DNA from: Pseudomonadota bacterium
GTDB taxonomy: Bacteria > Pseudomonadota > Alphaproteobacteria > Micavibrionales > Micavibrionaceae
Assembly: GCA_029558635.1 (NCBI GenBank)
Contig: JAKQEE010000258.1
Location: forward strand, 1-64,000
DNA: 64,000 nucleotides
Direction of reading: 5' to 3'
Each line of letters opens with the position of its first letter. The first letter of the stretch is position 1. The position numbers and the translations under genes are program-made. Under the pieces are notes generated by a model that was not told the DNA's origin, made no database searches, and saw only the letters and a program-made list of their open reading frames with translations. Below, in pieces: positions 57,442 to 64,000 of the stretch.

Positions 57442-58923
57442 ATGGTTTCAAGAGACTGTGGATTTCCGCTTTTCGTGGCGCTGTGGAACAGGGTACAAGG
57501 CCTGTCGACCCCGGCGGTGCATTTCGTGATCGCGGCGTTTTTAGAGACGAGTTGGGAGCGCGGGGACAGGCGGCTGTTGCTGATGGCATTCCGTGCGTGC
57601 GGGAAATCGACACTTGTTGGTCTGTTTTGCGTTTGGCTTTTGTTAAAGTCACCTGACGTTCGGATACTGGTTTTATCTGCCGATCTGCCGCTGGCCAAAA
57701 AGATGGTGCGAAATGCCAAGCGGATACTGGAAAAGCATCCACTCACACGGCATTTGAAACCTGCAGCGCTTGATCAGTGGGCAAGTGACCGGTTTACGGT
57801 GAACCGCGAGACAGAACTTCGCGACCCGTCGATGCTGGCCAAGGGGATTATGAGCAACCTGACGGGGACACGTGCTGATGTGGTGATCTGTGATGATGTC
57901 GAGGTGCCTAAAACTAGCGATACGTCCGGGAAACGCGCATTTCTGCGCGAGAGGTTGTTGGAACTGGATTATATTCTGACACCCGATGGAACGCAGTTAT
58001 ATGTCGGGACGCCGCATTGTTTCCACTCGATTTATGCGGAGAAACCTTTGGGCGAATATGGGGAGGCCCAGATTTTTCTCGAAGGTTTTTTGCGGATGGT
58101 GTTGCCTGTTTTAAACGCGCGGGGTGAGAGTGTGTGGCCCGAACGGTTTCCATTGGAGAAAATCCGTGCGATTGAAAAACGCACGGGTCCTGCGCATTTC
58201 AAAAGCCAGATGATGTGCGAGATTTTCAATATTGCGGACGGGTATTTTTCGGCTGACCAGCTTGGGATTTATCAAAAGATTATTGATTATCGCGAGGCGA
58301 ACGGGCGGCCTGTGCTTGAAATTGGCGGGCGGAAGATGGTGTCTGTTTCGGCGTGGTGGGACCCGTCTTTCGGTAAAGACGGTGGTGACCGCAGTATATT
58401 GGCGATTGTCTATACTGATGAGGACGGGGAATATTTCCTTCATCATCTGGAGCAAATCAAAACCGATGCGAAGAGTAAGGACGATGAAGCTACGCAGCAA
58501 TGTAAACAAGTGGCAGAGTTGGCAGCGCGGTTTTATTTGCCGTCTATAGCTCTTGAAACCAACGGGATTGGCAAGTTTCTGCCAGGAATTTTGCGTCGGG
58601 AGCTGGCGGCGATGAGATTGACTTGCGCGGTGTGTGAGATCACGTCGAACAAGCCTAAGGCTGTGCGTATTCTGGAATCTCTGGATGCGGTGATGGCGGC
58701 ACGGGCGCTCCATATTCACGGATCGGTTCTCAGGACGCCGTTTTTATCCGAGCTTGAGGATTGGCGGCCCACGGGCAATCGGGGACATGACGATTGTCTG
58801 GATGCGGTGGCAGGAGCGATTTCGTTAGAGCCGGTGCGGATCAAACGTGTGATGACGGGTAGAGGAGCTGCATCATGGCGCGGGGTGCAGCCGCATACGG
58901 CGCAAAGTGAGTTTGAGGTTTAG
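57442..58923 (+). CDS. Terminase large subunit
   Basis: Walker A-like AFRACGKST, Walker B VVICDDVE, nuclease motifs WWDPSFGKDGGDRS and DDCLDAVAGA. Confidence 0.9.
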   Translation: MVSRDCGFPLFVALWNRVQGLSTPAVHFVIAAFLETSWERGDRRLLLMAFRACGKSTLVGLFCVWLLLKSPDVRILVLSADLPLAKKMVRNAKRILEKHPLTRHLKPAALDQWASDRFTVNRETELRDPSMLAKGIMSNLTGTRADVVICDDVEVPKTSDTSGKRAFLRERLLELDYILTPDGTQLYVGTPHCFHSIYAEKPLGEYGEAQIFLEGFLRMVLPVLNARGESVWPERFPLEKIRAIEKRTGPAHFKSQMMCEIFNIADGYFSADQLGIYQKIIDYREANGRPVLEIGGRKMVSVSAWWDPSFGKDGGDRSILAIVYTDEDGEYFLHHLEQIKTDAKSKDDEATQQCKQVAELAARFYLPSIALETNGIGKFLPGILRRELAAMRLTCAVCEITSNKPKAVRILESLDAVMAARALHIHGSVLRTPFLSELEDWRPTGNRGHDDCLDAVAGAISLEPVRIKRVMTGRGAASWRGVQPHTAQSEFEV

Positions 58924-58934
58924 GAAACAATAAA

Positions 58935-59180
58935 ATGACTGATTTTTTGGATGCGTTCGGGTGGTGGATTGCGGTGATCGAATTGCCTGTGTTGTCGGCC
59001 TTGTTCTGGATGATCCAGCATTTAAGAGACGATCTTGCCAACCACAGGCTGGAGGTCGCAAAGAATTATGCGCAGGTGCAGGATTTGCGGTTGCTGGAAA
59101 ACCGTATCACGTCGCATTTGCTGCGGATCGAAGCCAAGCTCGATGTTACGGCGCTTAAAGCCGAGAAAAATTCCCAATAG
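58935..59180 (+). CDS. Small membrane-anchored phage protein (lysis/spanin-holin region)
   Basis: N-terminal TM plus coiled coil. Confidence 0.6.
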   Translation: MTDFLDAFGWWIAVIELPVLSALFWMIQHLRDDLANHRLEVAKNYAQVQDLRLLENRITSHLLRIEAKLDVTALKAEKNSQ

Positions 59181-59192
59181 AAAGGATTAATC

Positions 59193-59675
59193 ATGGATAA
59201 ACCGAAATTGACACCGGTGCCCAAAGAGGCAGCGGACGAGAACGCACGTGAATTTTATAAGGAAATGGAAGTTGATATTCTGGCGCGGACCATTTGGGGC
59301 GAGGCCCGCGGTGAAGGGAAGACAGGGATGGAGGCCGTGGCGATGGTTATTCTCAACCGTGCGACAGTAGCGCAGGCGCGCGGCGGGTACTGGTGGGGGA
59401 ATTCTGTAATCGAGGTTTGTCAAAAACCTTATCAGTTTTCCTGTTGGAACAAGGAAGATCCGAATTACCGGAAGCTGATTTCAGTGAATGACAGTGATGT
59501 TTATTTTGCAACGGCACAGCGTGTGGCTCGGCGGGCCTTGCTTGGGTTTCTAAAGGATTCGACTTACGGGGCAACGCATTATCATGCGCGTCATGCCTCG
59601 CCGTCATGGACCAAGGGGCAGCGTCCGTGTGCGGTGATTGGTCGTCACATTTTCTATCATCTGGCGGAGGGATAG
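59193..59675 (+). CDS. SleB-like cell wall hydrolase (endolysin)
   Basis: LARTIWGEARGEGKTGMEAVAMVILNR..SCWN..ATHYHA. Confidence 0.88.
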   Translation: MDKPKLTPVPKEAADENAREFYKEMEVDILARTIWGEARGEGKTGMEAVAMVILNRATVAQARGGYWWGNSVIEVCQKPYQFSCWNKEDPNYRKLISVNDSDVYFATAQRVARRALLGFLKDSTYGATHYHARHASPSWTKGQRPCAVIGRHIFYHLAEG

Positions 59676-59678
59676 CAC

Positions 59679-60242
59679 ATGGCGTTGCCTGTTTTGGCGC
59701 AAATCGGCATTCCGGTTCTGGTTAAGGGGCTGGCGGAGGGGTTGGCGCAGCTTAAATCCCCCGTGGCGCAAGGGGCTTCAGCTGCTCTTGCGGAGTTGGG
59801 GGATGCGTTTGGCAATGGTCTGGTGTCTCCAGAACAGATGGCCGAACTCAACCGCCATCTTGAAAAAGTTCAGGAGATTGAAGCGTCCGAGCGACAAAAT
59901 TCGATCCAGCAGATCAATGAAAGTCTCAGGGCCGAAGTTGCGTCGAGTGACCCTTATGTGCGACGGATGCGGCCGACCTTCGGTTATATCATCGCGACAA
60001 CGTGGGGTGCGCAGATGTTTGCCTTAGCCTATATCATTGTGTTTGAAACGTCGCAGGCGGCGCTTGTGATTGATGCGATGGAAAAGCTTGGCACGATCTG
60101 GGCGGTCGGTTTGTCGGTCCTCGGGATTTATGTGTACAAACGTAGTGAGGAAAAGAAGTTGTCGTCGCCTGTACTTCAAGCCAAGGAGGAAATTGTTGCT
60201 CCTGCCGCACCTCCGGTTAAACAACCAAAATATAATGAATAG
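59679..60242 (+). CDS. Holin of the 3TM GTA-type family
   Basis: SDPYVRRMRPTFGYIIATTWGAQ..IWAVGLSVLGIYVYKRSEEKK. Confidence 0.8.
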   Translation: MALPVLAQIGIPVLVKGLAEGLAQLKSPVAQGASAALAELGDAFGNGLVSPEQMAELNRHLEKVQEIEASERQNSIQQINESLRAEVASSDPYVRRMRPTFGYIIATTWGAQMFALAYIIVFETSQAALVIDAMEKLGTIWAVGLSVLGIYVYKRSEEKKLSSPVLQAKEEIVAPAAPPVKQPKYNE

Positions 60243-60348
60243 AGATACTTAACCTTGCTTCGTAGAAAACAGGCTTTATATATGGTAGAATGAAAGAAAA
60301 ATATAAAAACCATGCGTGTCTGAGTTCATGATGTCAGGGAGGCGTGAG

Positions 60349-61617
60349 ATGGGTACCAAATATCTGGCTGGGCTTAAGGCCAAAGCTGACGATTCTGGCG
60401 AGTTTCATCATATGGGGCATGCGCCGCATCCGGTGATCGGCATGACGCGCGAGTTTTTCCGGATGGAGGCATCCGGCGGGATTGTGCTGGTCATTGCGGC
60501 GGTTCTGGCGATGATTGTTGCTAATTCTCCTTTGTATTCCCTTTACGATTTTGTCCTTAACGATGTGAATTTTACCATCGGGTTTGTCGGGCCTGAAAAT
60601 GGCGGGCCGTTCCTTGATAAATCGGTTTTGCACTGGATCAATGACGGGCTGATGGCCATTTTCTTTTTTCTGGTCGGGCTTGAGATTAAGCGAGAAGCTT
60701 TGCGCGGAGAGTTGTCATCGCGGGATAAGGCGTTGCTTCCGGTTGTTATGGCGATTGGGGGGGCGACGCTTCCGGCATTTATTTATTACATGATTAATAA
60801 AGATGGAGGAATTGTCTCCGGCTGGGCTGTTCCGTCGGCGACAGACATTGCCTTTTCTCTGGGAATATTGGCTTTGCTGGGGTCGCGAGCGCCATTGCCG
60901 CTTAAAATTATGCTGACAGCCATTGCGATTGCCGATGATTTGATGGCGGTGTTGATTATTGCCATTTTTTATTCGGGCGAGATGGCTATAACGCCATTGA
61001 TCGTTTCCGGCCTTGCGGTTCTGGGGTTGATCGTTTTGAATCAGCAACGAATCGTGCGGACCGCACCTTATATCCTGATCGGGTTTGTATTGTGGGTTGC
61101 CCTTTTAAAATCGGGGTTGCATCCGACGATTGGCGGGGTGCTGACGGCTTTGGCCATTCCGCTGACGTGTCCGAAACGTCCGTGGTTGACTCCGATTGAA
61201 ACTCTGGAACATGCGCTTCACCCGTGGGTGGCGTTCCTGATTTTGCCGCTTTTTGCTTTTGCCAATGCGGGGATTTCTTTCGAGGGGATGAGTTTTGGCA
61301 GTTTGTTCGAGCCTGTGACGCTCGGGATTATTGCGGGGTTGTTTATTGGCAAGCAGCTCGGTGTTTTTCTGCCGTTTCTGCTGGCGGTTAAGATTGGATG
61401 TTGTCATATACCCAAGAATACCAACTGGATGCAGGTATACGGGATGGCTGTTTTGTGCGGGGTCGGGTTTACGATGTCGCTGTTTATCGGCGAGTTGGCT
61501 TTTGCCGATCATGATACCCAGACCGCGGTGAGGCTCGGGGTTATGGCGGGGTCGCTTCTGTCCGCCGTAGTCGGCTATCTGGTGATCTTTTGGGCCGCAC
61601 CAAGGCGCGGGGTCTGA
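60349..61617 (+). CDS. nhaA: Na+/H+ antiporter NhaA
   Basis: FFRMEASGGIVLVIAAVLAMIVANS, FFFLVGLEIKRE, PSATDIAFSLGILALLG; RBS AGGGAGG. Confidence 0.95.
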   Translation: MGTKYLAGLKAKADDSGEFHHMGHAPHPVIGMTREFFRMEASGGIVLVIAAVLAMIVANSPLYSLYDFVLNDVNFTIGFVGPENGGPFLDKSVLHWINDGLMAIFFFLVGLEIKREALRGELSSRDKALLPVVMAIGGATLPAFIYYMINKDGGIVSGWAVPSATDIAFSLGILALLGSRAPLPLKIMLTAIAIADDLMAVLIIAIFYSGEMAITPLIVSGLAVLGLIVLNQQRIVRTAPYILIGFVLWVALLKSGLHPTIGGVLTALAIPLTCPKRPWLTPIETLEHALHPWVAFLILPLFAFANAGISFEGMSFGSLFEPVTLGIIAGLFIGKQLGVFLPFLLAVKIGCCHIPKNTNWMQVYGMAVLCGVGFTMSLFIGELAFADHDTQTAVRLGVMAGSLLSAVVGYLVIFWAAPRRGV

Positions 61618-61671
61618 AACTTTGCGATAAAAGTCGTTGCAATTCTTTCTTATTCGTGGTCTGCTTGCAGC

Positions 61672-61776
61672 ATGGTATTGACGTTTGCACCCATTATGAC
61701 GATTAAAGCCGCTTGTATCCAAGCGGCTGCGGGTGTATGCGCGGCTGCCGCAGCAGCGGCGGGTCTGCCCGCATAA
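61672..61776 (+). CDS. Putative Ala-rich leader peptide (MVLTFAPIMTIKAACIQAAAGVCAAAAAAAGLPA)
   Basis: 34-codon ORF, 14 Ala, overlapping mutually exclusive hairpins upstream of an aminotransferase; no clear SD. Confidence 0.4.
   Translation: MVLTFAPIMTIKAACIQAAAGVCAAAAAAAGLPA
61707..61728 (+). other. Perfect 9-bp hairpin within leader ORF
   Basis: AGCCGCTTG-tatc-CAAGCGGCT. Confidence 0.8.
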
Positions 61777-61837
61777 ATTTTCGACTTTCCCCCTTATTTT
61801 TCACTAAATATCAACCCCAAACCCCGATAATCAGGGT

Positions 61838-63106
61838 GTGAGCATGTATACCGATCCTTCCCACCTACAGGCAGGCCTTATTTTGAATTCTCCGTTTTCC
61901 AGTGAACCTTCTCCGTTCTTCAATGAAATCATGGACAGTTTTCCGCTGGCCAAAAAAGTTTACCGCAACCATTTCAAAACGATGGGGGTCAACCGTGCGG
62001 CTGACTTGCTCCGTCACGGTAAATCGAAAGAAGGCTGCATTTCTCTTGCCCAAGGAGAGGGCACGATTGCCACACCGGAATTTATCTGCCGTGCCGTGAC
62101 CAAAGCTCTTGAGGACGGGAAAACATTCTATGGAATGGGGAACGGGTTGCCGGAGCTTCGTCAGGAAATCTCAACCTATTATTCGCGTGTTTACAACGTT
62201 ACAATTCCCACCAACCGCATTGCCGTGACCAGTTCGGGGACCAATGCCGTTCATTATGCTCTTCTTTCCATTCTGGAAGAGGGGGATGAGGTTCTGGCTG
62301 TGACACCGATCTGGAAAAACCTGATCGGGATTACCGAGCTGGCTGGCGGGGTGATCCGCGAGTTTCCAATGGTACAACAAGACGGGGAATGGACGCTTGA
62401 TCTGGACCGGATGTTTGCCGCTTGTACGCCTTCGACCAAGGCTATGCTGATTGTGACACCCAACAATCCGACGGGGTGGACAATGTCGTCGGTCGATATC
62501 CGGCGTGTCATGGAGTTTTGCCGTGAGCGCGGAATCTGGGTGATTGCTGATGAAGTGTACGGGCGGTGCCTGCATCAGGGAGATCGTGCGCCGAGTTTTC
62601 TGGATCATGCGGAAGAGTCGGATCGGCTTTATGTCGTCAACAGTTTCTCGAAGACGTGGGCGATGACCGGATGGCGGCTCGGGTGGCTGGTCGGACCAGC
62701 CGATGCGGAAGAGAAAATACGCGACATTATTCTTTACGAGACGATGGGGACGCCGACTTTTACCCAGTACGGGGCGATTGAAGCTTTGCGTCACGGGGAA
62801 GATTTTCTCGGTTCGCAGAAGGATTTGTGGGTCCAAAATCTTGACATCATTATGGACCGTTTGCCCCGTATGAAGGGCGTTACAATGGTCAAGCCGACGG
62901 CGGCTTTTTATGCCTTTTTTCAGATCGAAGGGTGCGATTCCTATGAATTGGCCCGCGAGCTGATCGACGAGGCCGGCGTGTCCTTGTGCCCCGGGGCAGC
63001 GTTTGGCAAGGGATTTGGCGATCATTTGCGGCTGTGCTTTGCCGTTTCGCCTGAAATTTTGACCGAAGCCCTTGATCGTCTGGAAAATCACTTGAAAAAA
63101 CTGTAG
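61838..63106 (+). CDS. PLP-dependent class I/II aminotransferase
   Basis: TPNNPTG, ADEVYG, NSFSKTWAMTGWRLGW. Confidence 0.93.
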   Translation: MSMYTDPSHLQAGLILNSPFSSEPSPFFNEIMDSFPLAKKVYRNHFKTMGVNRAADLLRHGKSKEGCISLAQGEGTIATPEFICRAVTKALEDGKTFYGMGNGLPELRQEISTYYSRVYNVTIPTNRIAVTSSGTNAVHYALLSILEEGDEVLAVTPIWKNLIGITELAGGVIREFPMVQQDGEWTLDLDRMFAACTPSTKAMLIVTPNNPTGWTMSSVDIRRVMEFCRERGIWVIADEVYGRCLHQGDRAPSFLDHAEESDRLYVVNSFSKTWAMTGWRLGWLVGPADAEEKIRDIILYETMGTPTFTQYGAIEALRHGEDFLGSQKDLWVQNLDIIMDRLPRMKGVTMVKPTAAFYAFFQIEGCDSYELARELIDEAGVSLCPGAAFGKGFGDHLRLCFAVSPEILTEALDRLENHLKKL

Positions 63107-63146
63107 AGGTATGTTTACTATATATGACAAATAGAAAGAGGGAAAA

Positions 63147-63449
63147 GTGGCCAATATTCTTGTGACGCAGTTTACCCGTTCGCTTGGGTTAATGTCTCCG
63201 GTTGTTTTCTCAGATGTTCCTGCGGCGGTTGATTATATCGTCAAGCACGCGCGGCGAAACGCCGAGATCAACGAGGAAAACAAGGCGCGTCCCATCGGTC
63301 AGAAGCATGGACAAACCGGAATCGAGCTTTTTGCCACATCCGCAGAGCCTGGCAAATATAAAGATTCTTTGGGACTTGATCGTAAAAAAATTGATCCGGC
63401 TGTTCATCGGAAAATTTCCGAAGGCGTCCGTGCGGCGTTGGCGCTTTAA
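63147..63449 (+). CDS. Hypothetical protein
   Basis: GTG-start ORF, 100 aa. Confidence 0.55.
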   Translation: MANILVTQFTRSLGLMSPVVFSDVPAAVDYIVKHARRNAEINEENKARPIGQKHGQTGIELFATSAEPGKYKDSLGLDRKKIDPAVHRKISEGVRAALAL

Positions 63450-63952
63450 GTTTCTTTTTCCAGTGTTATAAAACTGTAAGACCAGTTTTCATCCGATGAG
63501 CTGGTCTTTTCCATTTCCTGCCAATCCGCTTTGTTCCATGCAGGGAACCATGCATCGGCACCTTCAATGATGGCGTGGACTTGTGTCAGATATATCCGTT
63601 CGACAAGTGGTGCGGCCTGTTCGTAAATGCTGGCGCCGCCAATAATCATGATCTCCTGATCGGGATTGTCGCTGCGCGCTTTTTCAATGGCGTCGTCCAG
63701 CGAGGTGCAGGGAATGATATCGTCGCGGTCCAGCGGATTGCGGCTTATAATATAATTCGGGCGGTTCGGCAGAGGTTTGCCAATGCGCGAAAGGATCGAG
63801 TCAAACGTCTTCCGCCCCATAATAACCGGTTTGCCGGTGGTCAGCGCTTTGAAATGTTTCAAATCTTCGGAGATATGCCACGGCAGGTCGTTGCCGCGCC
63901 CAATGGCGCGGTTTTCATCCATGGCGACAATGAGAGAGAGTTTTCCTGTCAT
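63446..63952 (-). CDS. folA: Dihydrofolate reductase
   Basis: IVAMDENRAIGRGNDLPWHISEDLKHFKALTTGKPVIMGRKTFDSI. Confidence 0.96.
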   Translation of the reverse strand: MTGKLSLIVAMDENRAIGRGNDLPWHISEDLKHFKALTTGKPVIMGRKTFDSILSRIGKPLPNRPNYIISRNPLDRDDIIPCTSLDDAIEKARSDNPDQEIMIIGGASIYEQAAPLVERIYLTQVHAIIEGADAWFPAWNKADWQEMEKTSSSDENWSYSFITLEKET

Positions 63953-64000
63953 GAGAGCAAGCTAGCCTTTCGCATCCTTTCCGTCTAGCGTTTTTGGCAG

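Noticed and set aside
60243-61671. nhaA as part of the phage cluster
   Set aside because: NhaA is a typical chromosomal antiporter with its own RBS/promoter-like sequence; considered flanking host gene.
62171-63154. 327-aa minus-strand ORF antisense to aminotransferase
   Set aside because: Shadow ORF of a gene with intact PLP motifs.

Overview
This looks like an alphaproteobacterial chromosome segment, judged from gene content and order (rpsA-cmk-aroA, crcB/rluC/ATP12, ffs near dnaX). It opens with the 3' end of a large type I secreted, VCBS-like repeat adhesin and its complete TolC/ABC/HlyD exporter. Housekeeping genes follow: ppx, rpsA, cmk, aroA, a RhlE-type helicase, fabG, fabD, ilvA, tsaE, a murU-like gene, tRNA-Thr(CGU), SRP RNA, dnaX, ybaB, xthA, rimO, ATP12, rluC, crcB, rarA, degP/Q. 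The most unusual segment is ~45.9-60.2 kb. It is a compact, apparently intact podovirus (T7-like) virion, packaging and lysis cluster with portal, scaffold, capsid, tail tubular A/B-like proteins, tailspike, TerL, SleB hydrolase and a GTA-type 3TM holin. I see no integrase, polymerase or replication genes. It sits between ordinary chromosomal genes, behind a divergent S24 (LexA/CI-like) repressor and a promoter with a GAAC-N7-GAAC (alphaproteobacterial SOS-box-like) motif. An antisense PilZ (c-di-GMP receptor-type) gene lies inside the structural operon, and there are several strong intergenic inverted repeats. Working hypothesis: a domesticated, SOS-controlled podovirus-derived particle (gene-transfer-agent-like or other), possibly linked to c-di-GMP. 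Other leads are an Ala-rich putative attenuator peptide upstream of an aminotransferase, structured intergenic RNAs near 22.9 kb and 37.8 kb, and a PyrE-like protein with a degenerate PRPP loop. All functional calls come from reading motifs by eye; no homology search was run.
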